From positions 248,001 to 312,000 of the forward strand of contig NZ_JAMZEB010000001.1 of assembly GCF_024172165.1 (NCBI RefSeq): DNA of 64,000 nt, given 5' to 3'. Numbering within the stretch: position 1 is the stretch's first letter; every line of letters begins with the position of its first letter. The stretch comes from Nonomuraea thailandensis. GTDB lineage: Bacteria > Actinomycetota > Actinomycetes > Streptosporangiales > Streptosporangiaceae. Below the pieces are notes generated by a model that was not told the origin of the DNA, ran no database searches, and saw only the letters and a program-made list of their open reading frames with translations. The position numbers and the translations under genes were made by a program. Shown piece by piece: positions 17,601 through 26,495 of this stretch.

Positions 17601-18725
17601 TCAGGAAAGGACGCGCTGCCACTCCGGCCAGGCATGGGCGAGCGTGGCCATTCCGTCGGGGAACTGTGCCCTGCCCAAGCCGAACCGCAGGTGCTGTCCG
17701 GCATGATCGAACATCACGTCGGGAGCCAGCAGCACACCGTGACGGTCGACCAGCCACTCGGAGAACGCCCGCGCCTCCGTCGCCGTCAGCCACGGGTAGG
17801 CACAGGTCCCGCCCGCCGGTGGCACCCAGTCCCACCCAGGAGTGGATTCCACGAACGAGGCCAGCGCACCCGCGTTGGCGCGCATCAGGCTGTTGGCGCG
17901 ATCCAGGAGCGCGGGAGCCGCCTGCAGGCCCGCGATGGCGAGGACCTCGCTCGGCGCGCTCGTGGCCAGCGTTGTCCAGTAGCGGTAGTCCAGCAGGCGC
18001 GCCGTCACTGCCGCGTTCTGCGTGACCGTCCAGCCGATCCGGACCCCGGCCATGCCCAAGACCTTGGACACGCCTGCGACGGAGATCGCGTTGGGCGTCA
18101 GCGCCGCCGCGGACTGGAGCCGGCGCTGCGGCTCCAGTTCGATGCCTCGGTAGATCTCGTCGCTCAGCAGGAGGGTCTCGGTGCCGTCCACCAAGTCCAG
18201 AAGCTCCTCGAAGACCGGCGCCTCCGGCAACGCGCCCGTGGGGTTGTGGGGAAAGTTCGCCACGATCAGCCTGGTATTCGGCCGCAGGGCGCGCCTGACC
18301 TTGTCCACGTCCAAGTGCCAGCCGTCCTCCCGCCGGAGGCGTATCTCGGTCACCTCCGCCCCGATCGCACGCGGCACGTCGATCAGGAGCTGGTACGTGG
18401 GGCCGATGACCACCACGCCATCCTCGGGGCCGAGGATGGCGTTGAGGAGTACGAACACCGCCTCGGTGGCGCCGGCGAAGACCTGGACCGCCGATCCCGA
18501 CGGGAGACCGGATGACTGAGCGGCCAGCTCTCTCAGCAGCGGGTGGCCCGGGGATTCGGTATAGCCCAGCGTCAGGGACTCGTACCACCGGCGCGTGTCC
18601 TCCGGGGCGACCTCCCACAGCGCATCCATTGACAGTCCTTCAGTGTCTGATCCGGTCAAGTTCACCCGGCACGTGAACTCGTGCTTGGCGAACATGCGCT
18701 CGATCAAGAAGGGAGGCAGTTGCAC
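17601..18725 (-). CDS. Fold-type I PLP-dependent aminotransferase
   Basis: 374 residues. It has the class I/II aminotransferase layout: substrate-side LGYTESPGHPLLRELAA, the FPHNPTGALP motif, LLLSDEIYRGIE, and the PLP lysine K221 in SVAGVSKVLGMAGVRIGW. A C-terminal Arg (LRFGLGRAQFP) would bind the substrate carboxylate. By eye it resembles small alanine- or arginine-related members (capreomycidine-synthase-like relatives share the LGYTESPGHPLLR block), but that is a weak hint. It faces the exporter gene convergently and precedes the GNAT gene. It may supply an unusual residue, or be unrelated to the lanthipeptide. Confidence 0.82.
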   Translation of the reverse strand: MQLPPFLIERMFAKHEFTCRVNLTGSDTEGLSMDALWEVAPEDTRRWYESLTLGYTESPGHPLLRELAAQSSGLPSGSAVQVFAGATEAVFVLLNAILGPEDGVVVIGPTYQLLIDVPRAIGAEVTEIRLRREDGWHLDVDKVRRALRPNTRLIVANFPHNPTGALPEAPVFEELLDLVDGTETLLLSDEIYRGIELEPQRRLQSAAALTPNAISVAGVSKVLGMAGVRIGWTVTQNAAVTARLLDYRYWTTLATSAPSEVLAIAGLQAAPALLDRANSLMRANAGALASFVESTPGWDWVPPAGGTCAYPWLTATEARAFSEWLVDRHGVLLAPDVMFDHAGQHLRFGLGRAQFPDGMATLAHAWPEWQRVLS

Positions 18726-18869
18726 GTCGCGATCCCGTCTGCTCGTGGGTGAGGGTCGCCCTCCTGCTTGCCTGCGCGTACTCGGGCGGTCCCGACACGT
18801 CAGGGGGCCGCCTCCCGCGCCCGGCGGGCTACCGGGTAGGCGCGCGTCAGGAGAGACTGATCGAAAATC

Positions 18870-19394
18870 CTAGTGCTTCTCCCGGTCGGCGGAGAAGCGG
18901 GCATAGTACATGAGGACCGGGCGCAGTCCCCGGCGCTCATAGAGGCGCTGGGCGCCGGAGTTGGCCGCCAGAGTCCCGATGAGCAGATCACCGATGCCGA
19001 GCCTCGTCAACTCGTCGTCCACTGCGTCCAACATCAGCGTGCCAACGCCGTTGCCTCGCTCGGCCGGCGCAACGGAGAGGGTCTGAAGCTCCGCGATACG
19101 GCTACCCGTCACCCATGTGTCGTCGGGCCCGGAGTGGATCTCTACGAAGGCGTAAGCGACTGCCCGGCCGTGACGTTCGGCAACCAGGATGAACGACCCC
19201 TCCTCCTGAATCCAACGCTGATAACAGGAACGGCGCAGCTCCCAGGAACGCTCGTCCGGGAAGTATGCGAATCCAGGTTGGACGGACTGGTGGTGCTCGT
19301 GCAGCGCCAGCCACAGCGGCTCCAGCAAATCGATGAGCTCGGCCCCTCCCTTGCGGAGCGTGATGTCACCATGGGTGCGGCTCGCTTGACTCAT
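18870..19394 (-). CDS. GNAT-family N-acetyltransferase
   Basis: 174 residues from the ATG at 19394. The acetyl-CoA loop is clear: LQTLSVAPAERGNGVGTLML (R/QxxGxG/A) followed by NSGAQRLYERRGLRP, the usual alpha-4/C-terminal signature. It transfers acetyl from acetyl-CoA to an amine; the substrate is unknown. At the edge of the lanthipeptide cluster it could modify or inactivate the product, or have an unrelated role. The upstream open frame to 19499 lacks a ribosome site. The 19395-19710 gap is more AT-rich than its surroundings and carries a candidate operator. Confidence 0.85.
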   Translation of the reverse strand: MSQASRTHGDITLRKGGAELIDLLEPLWLALHEHHQSVQPGFAYFPDERSWELRRSCYQRWIQEEGSFILVAERHGRAVAYAFVEIHSGPDDTWVTGSRIAELQTLSVAPAERGNGVGTLMLDAVDDELTRLGIGDLLIGTLAANSGAQRLYERRGLRPVLMYYARFSADREKH

Positions 19395-19618
19395 CCCACT
19401 TCTCTTTTCGTTCTTATCGACGCCCGGGCGAGATCCCATTCTCCCCCGGGCAGCCCGCGAGATCATCCCGGGCAACATGATGATCCACAGGTAGACCACT
19501 TCCCGGGCTTCCCGTCAGCCGGGACTGTCTGGACAACTGACCTGGAAGTGGTCGTGAGCCCGGCCATATGTCCGACCTTGACATGGCCGCGCACGCGAGC
19601 TTATGTTCCTGAACACCA

Positions 19619-19632
19619 AATAAGCGCTCATT
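19619..19632. promoter_or_regulatory. Candidate TetR-type operator
   Basis: AATAAGCGCTCATT is a near-perfect inverted repeat about a central AGCGCT, with one mismatched pair. It lies about 80 bases upstream of the TetR-fusion gene in an AT-rich gap, where an autoregulatory site would be expected. It was identified by eye only. Confidence 0.4.
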
Positions 19633-19710
19633 CATATACACACGTACGGCTGCTTGTGAACTATCGCAGCCCAGTTTAATCGAACCTTTCGCGCAGAATT
19701 ACGTGGTTAG

Positions 19711-20721
19711 ATGGATTCAATTCTGGATGAGGACGCCTGCCTGGAGCAGCTGTGGCGCGTCCGGTTCAGCCCGGACGGTCGGCATGCCCACTGTCAGGGC
19801 TGCGACCAGGAACGCACCTTCCACCGGCTCCACAATCGCCGGGTCTACAGCTGCGCTCACTGCGGCGAGCAACTCAGCCCGACCGCGAGGACCCCCTTCC
19901 ACGGTTCCTCGACGCCACTGCGCCTGTGGTTCGCTGCGATCGTCAGGGAGCGCGCATCCGGCGGGCGTCTGACTGCTCAGTCCCTGGCCGACGAGCTGGG
20001 CCTGTCCTACGCCACCGCCTGGCGGCTGCTGAAGAAGCTGCGCGAGCACCGCGACGAGATCGACGCGCTGGCCCCCGCCTGGCAGGCGAAGCTCGTCACG
20101 TCAGAGTCGGACGAGGCCGGCCTGAGCCGGGAGGAACAGCTCCTTCAGGCCGCGCGGGCCGTCGTCGTCGCCTATGGCCTCGATGCCACCACGATCAGAG
20201 CCGTCGCCAGGCACGCCGGCCTGTCCACCGGGGTCGTGCACTACTACTTCGAGAACAAGAACCAGATCCTGGTCAAAGCGCTGCGCCAGGCCAACGACGA
20301 GGCGTGCGGCCGCCGCGACGCGATCATGGCAGCCCCCGGATTGAGCGCGGCTGAACGGCTCGCTCGCCTGATCCTGCTGTCCATTCCGGAGTCGGGGGTC
20401 GAGCGCGAGGAGTTCATCCTCTGGTTCGAGTACTTCCGGGTCGCCATCCACGGGCAAATCGCCGACGCGGACACAGGAATGGCTGACCGCTTCCGGCAGT
20501 ACTTCTTCGACGTGATCGAACAGGGCGTCGTATCGGGTGAGTTCCAGCCCGAGGACCCCCCGGCGGACATCGTCGAGCAACTCCTGGGCTTGCTCGATGG
20601 CCTCGGCATCGCGGCGGTCATGGGCCGCCGCTGGATGTCGTGCGCGTACATGCACGAGCTGGTCAGGAACTTCGCCGAGAACAGCCTCCGGGTGGCGCTC
20701 CCCGCAGCCCGTCGAGTTTGA
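19711..20721 (+). CDS. Fusion of IS1595-type zinc ribbon and HTH to a TetR-family regulator
   Basis: 336 residues. Residues ~1-120 match the N-terminal half of IS1595/ISXO2-type transposases: a zinc ribbon C28xxC31...C48xxC51, the motif SPTARTPFHGSSTPLRLWF, then a helix-turn-helix (AQSLADELGLSYATAWRLL). Residues ~140-330 form a TetR protein: HTH with LSTGVVHYYFENKN, then an all-helical ligand domain of the BetI-like kind. The transposase DDE catalytic domain is entirely absent, so this is not an active transposase. The chain is open throughout with no frameshift and the oxidoreductase starts 14 bases later, which argues for a real bifunctional DNA-binding regulator. It probably controls the downstream catabolic/transport genes. 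Confidence 0.85.
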   Translation: MDSILDEDACLEQLWRVRFSPDGRHAHCQGCDQERTFHRLHNRRVYSCAHCGEQLSPTARTPFHGSSTPLRLWFAAIVRERASGGRLTAQSLADELGLSYATAWRLLKKLREHRDEIDALAPAWQAKLVTSESDEAGLSREEQLLQAARAVVVAYGLDATTIRAVARHAGLSTGVVHYYFENKNQILVKALRQANDEACGRRDAIMAAPGLSAAERLARLILLSIPESGVEREEFILWFEYFRVAIHGQIADADTGMADRFRQYFFDVIEQGVVSGEFQPEDPPADIVEQLLGLLDGLGIAAVMGRRWMSCAYMHELVRNFAENSLRVALPAARRV

Positions 20722-20735
20722 GGAAAGGAAACACC

Positions 20736-21710
20736 ATGGTGAACTGCGCCGTCGTCGGCTTGGGCTGGATGGGCAGGATCCGTGTCGCCGCGTTGAGAGA
20801 CATCGGTGACGCCCGGCTGACCGCCTGCTGCGACGTCGATCCGGACGCGGCCGGACTCGTCGCCGAAGGGGTCCGCTTCTCCACGGACTTCGCCGAGATC
20901 GTCACCACGGACGACGTCGATGCCGTTTTCGTGAGCACTCCTGACGGGCTGCACAGGGAGGCGGTGATCGCCGCCCTGCGCGCGGGTAAGTACGTCTTCT
21001 GCGAGAAGCCGATCGCGACCACGCTCGCCGACGCCGACGCGATGGTCGCCGCCGATCCCGGCGGCCGCCTGGTCATCGGGCATTCCCTGCGATCCGACCC
21101 CCGCTACGTGGCCGTCCAGCAGCGGGCACGCGAGGGTGCTCTGGGCGCTCCCATCCACACCTTCACCCGCCGCAACTGGCCTGTGTCCGAGGGACGCCGC
21201 CAGCAGGACCAGACCACGCTGCCGCTCTACCTGGCGGTCCACGACCTGGACGCGCTGCAGTGGATCATCGGCTCGCCCATCGTCGAGGTGTACGGCGTGG
21301 CCTCGGAGACCGAAGTCCTCGGGCTCAAGGCCACCGCGTCGATCGTGGCCACGCTGCGCTTCGCCAACGGATGCGTCGGCGCGCATGAGACCAGCTGGGC
21401 CCTGCCCGACCAGGCGGGGCTGTCGAACGGTGACCACGCGCTGGCGTACGTGGGCGTGGACGGCTGTGCCTACCTGACGGAACGCGACCACGGGGTGGTC
21501 ATCAACGGCGCCGGCGCTGTCGAGTACCCGGACGCGATGAACACCGGCATGTACGCCGCCGAGACGGCCAGGTTCATCGCGACGGCCCGCGACGCCCTGC
21601 CACCACTGGTCAGCGGACCGGAAGGGCGAGCCGCCCTGGCCGCGGCCCTGGCTCTGCAGGAGTCGCTGACCAGCCGTGGTCCCGTCGCGGTCGACGGGAG
21701 CATGCGATGA
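20736..21710 (+). CDS. Gfo/Idh/MocA-family NAD(P)-dependent oxidoreductase
   Basis: 324 residues from the ATG at 20736 with AGGAAAGGAA upstream. The N-terminal Rossmann fold begins CAVVGLGWMGRIRVAAL, and the family EKP motif appears as YVFCEKPIATTLADA; the C-terminal alpha/beta domain carries a YLAVHDLDAL segment, equivalent to the HxxD region that places the catalytic His. Members oxidise or reduce sugars, inositols and related cyclic alcohols; the substrate here is unknown. Its end overlaps the aldehyde dehydrogenase start as ATGA, so the two are co-translated. Confidence 0.88.
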   Translation: MVNCAVVGLGWMGRIRVAALRDIGDARLTACCDVDPDAAGLVAEGVRFSTDFAEIVTTDDVDAVFVSTPDGLHREAVIAALRAGKYVFCEKPIATTLADADAMVAADPGGRLVIGHSLRSDPRYVAVQQRAREGALGAPIHTFTRRNWPVSEGRRQQDQTTLPLYLAVHDLDALQWIIGSPIVEVYGVASETEVLGLKATASIVATLRFANGCVGAHETSWALPDQAGLSNGDHALAYVGVDGCAYLTERDHGVVINGAGAVEYPDAMNTGMYAAETARFIATARDALPPLVSGPEGRAALAAALALQESLTSRGPVAVDGSMR

Positions 21711-23134
21711 ACGCTCACCTCATCGACGGCGAAGAGCGGCCTTCGGAAAAGGGCGGAACGTTCACGACCATCAACCCAGCCACCGGCGAGGAGCTGGACA
21801 CGGTCGCGCTCGGCGGAGAGGCGGACGTCAACGCCGCCGTCGACGCCGCGACCCGAGCCGGCCACCTCTGGCGTCGGGTACCCGCTGCGGAACGCGCGGC
21901 CCTGCTGCGCCGCCTCGCCGGCCTGATCCGCGCCGGCGCCTCGGAGATCGCGACACTCGAGGCGCGCGACAGCGGGCGTCCCATCTCCGACTGCCACGAT
22001 GACGTGGCGATCTGCGCCGACCTCCTCGACTACTACGCCACCCTTCCGCAGAACATCCGGGGCGCCACGTACGCGGAACAACCCGGTCACCTCACCCATT
22101 CGCGCCGCGAGCCGTACGGAGTCGTCGCGGCCATCGCCCCGTGGAACTTCCCCTTCTTCTTCGCCGTCACCAAGACAGCCCCGGCGCTGGCCACCGGCAA
22201 CACAGTCGTGCTGAAGATGGCCGAGCAGACCCCGCTCACGTCGATCCTCTACGGCAAGCTGTGCTTGCGGGCAGGTTTTCCGCCCGGTGCGGTCAACATC
22301 CTCAACGGCGACGGGCGAACCGGCGCGCTGCTCGCAGCCCACCCCGGCGTCAAGAAGATCACGTTCACCGGCTCGACCGAGGTAGGCCGGAGCATCAGGC
22401 AGGCGAGCACCGTCAGCTGCCACCTCGAACTCGGGGGCAAGACGGCCAACATCGTCACCAAGCACGCCGATCTCGTGGCCGCCGCCCGCACCTCGGTCCA
22501 CCATGCCTTCTTCAACGCGGGTCAGGTCTGCACCGCGGGATCTCGTCTCCTGCTCGACGAGGCGATCGCCGAGCCGTTCATGGAACTGTTCCTGCGCGCC
22601 ACCGCGGGGATCGTCGTCGGTGACCCGCTGGCCCCGACCACCCAGGTCGGCGCGCTGATCAGCGAGCAGCATCGGGCCAGGGTGCAGGAACATCTCAGCC
22701 GCGCCGTCGACGAGGGCGCCTCGATCATCGCAGGCGGGAATCCCTCCGCGGTCGGCGCCTTTCTGGAGCCGACCGTCCTGGACGGTGTCGTCCCCGGCAT
22801 GGCGGCGGCGCAGGAGGAGATCTTCGGACCCGTGGTATCGGTCATGCGTTTTCGCCACCTCGACGAGGCCGTGCGCATCGCCAACGGCACACCGTACGGC
22901 CTGGCCGCCACGGTGTGGACCGACCAGCTGGCCGAGGCGCTCGACCTGACCGATCGCCTCGACGCCGGGATCGTCTGGACGAACTGCCCCTACCGCGACC
23001 ACGCCCACGTTCCCTACGAAGGGCACGGCCTGTCCGGCCAGGGCGAGGAGGGCGGGCTCGAGACGATCAACGAGTTCACCCAGCTCAAGGTCGCCTACCT
23101 CGGATCACCCTCGACCCCCTGGACACTGCCATGA
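21707..23134 (+). CDS. NAD(P)-dependent aldehyde dehydrogenase
   Basis: 475 residues, normal ALDH length. It has the N-terminal INPATGEEL motif, the cofactor region PWNFPFFFAVTKTAPALATG, the turn FTGSTEVGRSI, the general-base Glu in LELGGKTANIV and the nucleophile Cys in FFNAGQVCTAGSRL. The C-terminal EEIFGPVVSVMRF block is intact. It oxidises an aldehyde to the acid, presumably one made or brought in by the operon; betaine-aldehyde-type substrates are common in this subgroup but are not proven here. The stop overlaps the permease ATG (ATGA). Confidence 0.9.
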   Translation: MNAHLIDGEERPSEKGGTFTTINPATGEELDTVALGGEADVNAAVDAATRAGHLWRRVPAAERAALLRRLAGLIRAGASEIATLEARDSGRPISDCHDDVAICADLLDYYATLPQNIRGATYAEQPGHLTHSRREPYGVVAAIAPWNFPFFFAVTKTAPALATGNTVVLKMAEQTPLTSILYGKLCLRAGFPPGAVNILNGDGRTGALLAAHPGVKKITFTGSTEVGRSIRQASTVSCHLELGGKTANIVTKHADLVAAARTSVHHAFFNAGQVCTAGSRLLLDEAIAEPFMELFLRATAGIVVGDPLAPTTQVGALISEQHRARVQEHLSRAVDEGASIIAGGNPSAVGAFLEPTVLDGVVPGMAAAQEEIFGPVVSVMRFRHLDEAVRIANGTPYGLAATVWTDQLAEALDLTDRLDAGIVWTNCPYRDHAHVPYEGHGLSGQGEEGGLETINEFTQLKVAYLGSPSTPWTLP

Positions 23135-24513
23135 GCGCCTTCGTCGAACACCGGACCATCGACGTCATCCCCGCCGGCGAGCGGACCGGCCGCCCGCGCG
23201 ACCTGTTCAGCATCTGGTTCGCGGCCAACATCGGGCCGCTGACGATCCTCACCGGCGGCCTGCCACCGGTCATCTACGGACTCGACTTCTGGTGGAGCAT
23301 CGTCGCGCTGCTCGCAGGACAACTGCTCGGCGGGCTGTTCATGGCGCTGCACAGCGCTCAGGGCCCCCGGCTGGGCATCCCGCAGATGATCCAGAGCCGC
23401 GGCCAGTTCGGCGTCCGTGGCTGCCTGGTCATCCTGGTCGTGGTGCTCGTCATGTATGAAGGGATCTACGCCGCCAACATCGTCTCCGGCGCACAGTCGG
23501 TGCACGCGGTGTTCCCGGCGTTGCCGCTGACGCCGCTTGCCCTCGTCTTCGCCCTGGTGGGCCTCGTGGTCATGGTCGTCGGTTACCGGCTCATCCACCT
23601 CATCGGTCACATCATCACGGCCGTGTCGATCACGTCTCTGGCCGTGGTGATAGTCGGGCTGGTCATAATGGGCCGCATCAGCGCGGACGTCTTCGCCATC
23701 GGTGTGCCGACCGTCCGCGGCTTCCTCGGCACGATGGCGATCGGCGCGCTGTGGCTGCTGGCCTTCGCGCCGTACGTCTCCGACTACTCCCGCTACATGC
23801 CCGCCCACACCGCCGGGCTGAAGTCCACGTTCTGGTGGACCTACGGCGGAGCCCTGCTGGGCGGCATGATCCCGATGGGGATCGGCGTCATTGTGGCCAT
23901 CTCCGTCAACGGCGACGCGCTCACCGGGTTGCCTGCCGTACTCGGAGAACCGCTGAGCACGATCGTGCTCTTCAGCTTCGCCGCCGTGATCATGCACTTC
24001 AACGCCATGAACCTCTACGGCGCGACCCTCACCGTCGTCACCATGGTGCAGACCTTCCGCAGTGACTGGTTGCCCACGGCATGGGGAAGGGCCGCCATCG
24101 GTGCGCTCCTCGTCGTGCTGGCCACCGCAGGCGCGGCGCTCATGTCGCAGGACTTCCTGAATAGCTTCACCAACCTCATCATCATGCTCCAGTACGTCTT
24201 CATCCCGTGGACGGCCGTCAATCTGATCGACTTCTACCTGATCCGTAAGGGCGACTACGCAGTCGCCGACCTGTTCAGGGCGGATGGCGGGCGATACGGC
24301 AGGTATGACGCACCTGCCCTCGTGGCGTACACGGTGGGTGTGCTGGTGGAGATTCCCTTCATGAGCACGGCTCTGTACACCGGCCCGGTCGCCGATCTGC
24401 TGGCGGGGGCGGACATCAGCTGGATCGTGAGCCTCGCGATCACCATCCCGCTCTACCTGGCGCTCGCCCGGCGTCGGGTATCCCACGCGCAACCGGCTTG
24501 GGAGGCCGCCTGA
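23131..24513 (+). CDS. NCS1-family nucleobase/cation symporter
   Basis: 460 residues, about twelve hydrophobic segments. It shows the NCS1 pattern: an N-terminal DLFSIWFAANIGPLTILTGG, WWSIVALLAGQLLGGLFMAL, LGIPQMIQSRGQFGVRG, and the APYVSDYSRYMPAHT helix 6 motif. It lacks a signal peptide and is an inner-membrane importer of purines, pyrimidines, allantoin, hydantoin or vitamins. Coupling with an oxidoreductase and an ALDH suggests uptake and breakdown of a nitrogen-containing cyclic compound or an amine. It is the last gene of the operon; a strong hairpin follows at 24686. Confidence 0.88.
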   Translation: MSAFVEHRTIDVIPAGERTGRPRDLFSIWFAANIGPLTILTGGLPPVIYGLDFWWSIVALLAGQLLGGLFMALHSAQGPRLGIPQMIQSRGQFGVRGCLVILVVVLVMYEGIYAANIVSGAQSVHAVFPALPLTPLALVFALVGLVVMVVGYRLIHLIGHIITAVSITSLAVVIVGLVIMGRISADVFAIGVPTVRGFLGTMAIGALWLLAFAPYVSDYSRYMPAHTAGLKSTFWWTYGGALLGGMIPMGIGVIVAISVNGDALTGLPAVLGEPLSTIVLFSFAAVIMHFNAMNLYGATLTVVTMVQTFRSDWLPTAWGRAAIGALLVVLATAGAALMSQDFLNSFTNLIIMLQYVFIPWTAVNLIDFYLIRKGDYAVADLFRADGGRYGRYDAPALVAYTVGVLVEIPFMSTALYTGPVADLLAGADISWIVSLAITIPLYLALARRRVSHAQPAWEAA

Positions 24514-24685
24514 CGGTCCTTGACGGTGCTCGTGAGGGTTATCTGCCGGTGCTGTCGAAGTGGCCGCCAGCCGCCTGGTCAACGCCGATGAATCTGGTCC
24601 AGGCGCTCAAGCACCGTAGGCCTCACCGGTGACGAGCATGAGGCGAGCGCAGCACCGGATGGGGTGAGCCCCCGCCTTCTTCGCA

Positions 24686-24711
24686 TTGCCGTTTCGCCGG
24701 CGAAACGGCAA
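24686..24711. terminator. Perfect 26-bp palindrome after the NCS1 operon
   Basis: Both 13-base arms match exactly: TTGCCGTTTCGCC (24686-24698) and its reverse complement (24699-24711). There is no T-run, but it lies 170 bases after the last gene with no gene between, so it is probably a factor-independent terminator or one working in both directions. Confidence 0.6.
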
Positions 24712-24871
24712 GAGGGGCGGGGCGAGGCGGCTAGAGCCTGACGAAGATCGTGACCCCGAATATCTCGATAGGGCTGAGGTTGGTGGTCAGGGTTAGGCAG
24801 GCTTTGTGGTGCTGTGACAGCAAGGTCTGTCCACCGCGCCGGTTACTGTTTGGAACGGGATAGCTACGGTT

Positions 24872-25768
24872 TTGTCGGCGAAACGGCGTCTTCGATTGAG
24901 AGCGGTGGCGGCATCGTGTCCCAGACTGACCTCCCACCTGCGCTGGCTTGAGGTCAAGGTGGTGAGGTCAATTGACTTGACCGGCGCGTGCGCCGCCAGC
25001 GTGGCAAGCCGGGCCCGATCGCCGCCGAGAACGCCTCCCTCGCGGTGCTGGTGGGGTACGGCCACCGCAACGCCCAAGAGCGCTGAGGGCACGGTGGAGA
25101 TGATCCGCCACACCAAGATTGCGCGCGACACCGCAGTCAAGGCCCGCACCCAGGCCATGGTGACCCTCAAGGCACTGCTAGTCACCGTCCCCGACGAACT
25201 GCGCGAGCAGTTGACCGGCCTGTCGAAGATGGCCCTGCTGGAGCGCTGCGCCGGACTGCGACCCGGTCCACTGAGCAGCACCGTGGCCTCAGCCAAGCGA
25301 GCCCTGCGCGCCCTGGCCCGCCGTTGGCTCGACCTGGACCAGGAGATCAAAGAGCACGACATGCTACTTGAGCAGCTGACCACTCAGCAGGCTCCCGAAC
25401 TCGTCAACGCCTTCGGCATCGGCGCCGACACCGCCGCCGAAGTGCTCATCGTGGTCGGCGACAACCCCGAACGCATCCGCTCCCAAGCCGCATTCGCCAA
25501 ACTCGCCGGCGTCGCCCCCATCCCGGCCTCCTCCGGCACCACCACCCGGCATCGCTTCAATCGCGGCGGCCACCGCCAGCTGAACGCAGCGCTCTACCGC
25601 GTCGTCATCGTCCGCATGCGCTTCCACCAGCCCACCATCGACTACGTGACCCGCCGCACCGCGGACGGCAAGACCAAACAGGAGATCATCCGCCGCCTCA
25701 AGCGCTACCTGGCCCGCGAAATCTTCCAAGCCATCAAAGCCCGCCCACAGCCAGCTGTGACGACTTGA
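24872..25768 (+). pseudogene. IS110-family transposase, N-terminally damaged
   Basis: The C-terminal two thirds are good IS110: DTAVKARTQAMVTLKALLV, then the transposase_20 block APELVNAFGIGADTAAEVLI and SQAAFAKLAGVAPIPASSG, with GGHRQLNAALYRVV and QEIIRRLKRYLAREIF near the end. The N-terminal DEDD catalytic domain is not recognisable: only a scrap equivalent to KPGPIAAENASLAVL is seen, in another frame near 25010. IS110 elements lack terminal repeats, so boundaries cannot be set. It is probably inactive. Confidence 0.75.
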
Positions 25769-25781
25769 CGAACTATAGGAG

Positions 25782-25984
25782 CGTCAACGCCCTGATGGAT
25801 TCGTTCTGGGGCCGGATGCAGACGGAACTGCTCAACCGGCGGCGCTGGAACACTCGCCTCGAATTAGCAAACGATCTTCGAATATCTGGAGATCTTCCAC
25901 AACCGGCAGCGACGACACAGCGCGTTGGGGATGCTCACCCCGATCGAGTACGAGATGCTTCACCCAAAGACCCAGCTGGCATGA
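25782..25984 (+). pseudogene. IS3-family transposase (OrfB) C-terminal fragment
   Basis: NALMDSFWGRMQTELLNRRR and WNTRLEL are the end of the IS3 rve domain with its catalytic Glu region. After a frameshift near 25875 comes IFEYLEIFHNRQRRHSALGM and TPIEYEML to the stop at 25982-25984. The rest of the element is missing. Confidence 0.75.
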
Positions 25985-26495
25985 CAGCCAACCAAGTCAA
26001 CTCCACCGAAGTCGGGCCACATCAGCTGTCCATTAAACCCAGACGGGTTCACCTCGACCATCTCCGAGACCACCTGCGGGGCCCAGCAGATCGGTCGCCA
26101 CCCGGTCCGCGACCTTCTCATCCTCCAGCAGATCACGGACCTTTGTTGACTTCTGCACCGTGGTGGGGAGGTTGCCCCGCTGGTCGACCTCCCGCTTGGC
26201 GGCGCCTGCGCCCGCCGGTGGTTCTTCGACTTCTCGTGCCAGGGCGGGTTGAGGATCTTGGCGAAGCGCACGTCCTCCTCCGCGATGCCGTCATCTGTGG
26301 CATCAGCTCTCCCTCCGAATCCGTCCGGCAGCACCCCGCTTCTTCATCAAGCAGAAGGGGCTTCCGACAGGTCAGTCAGATGAGATGCACGGCCTCGGTT
26401 CTACCGGCCTGAGCACGGTGGCCCTTGACGGGAGCGATCGAGGGGTGGAGATCCACGCCCGGTCACACAACGGCGCGGATCTCCACCTGAGATCG
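25985..26495. other. Gene-poor stretch with an unassigned minus-strand relic
   Basis: No intact gene is supported here. On the minus strand, one frame between about 26160 and 26060 includes KSTKVRDLLEDEKVADRVA, a segment seen in actinobacterial ParB-like or DUF6192-like proteins, but stops and frame changes surround it. I treat it as the remains of a decayed gene. The last 150 bases form the 3' flank of the secreted repeat protein gene. Confidence 0.35.

Noticed and set aside
17380..18618. 412-codon minus-strand frame over the aminotransferase
   Set aside because: Shadow frame; the alternative frame has the PLP lysine and the expected motifs.
23095..24582. 495-codon minus-strand frame over the NCS1 permease
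   Set aside because: His/Asp/Arg-rich antisense of a clear twelve-helix protein.
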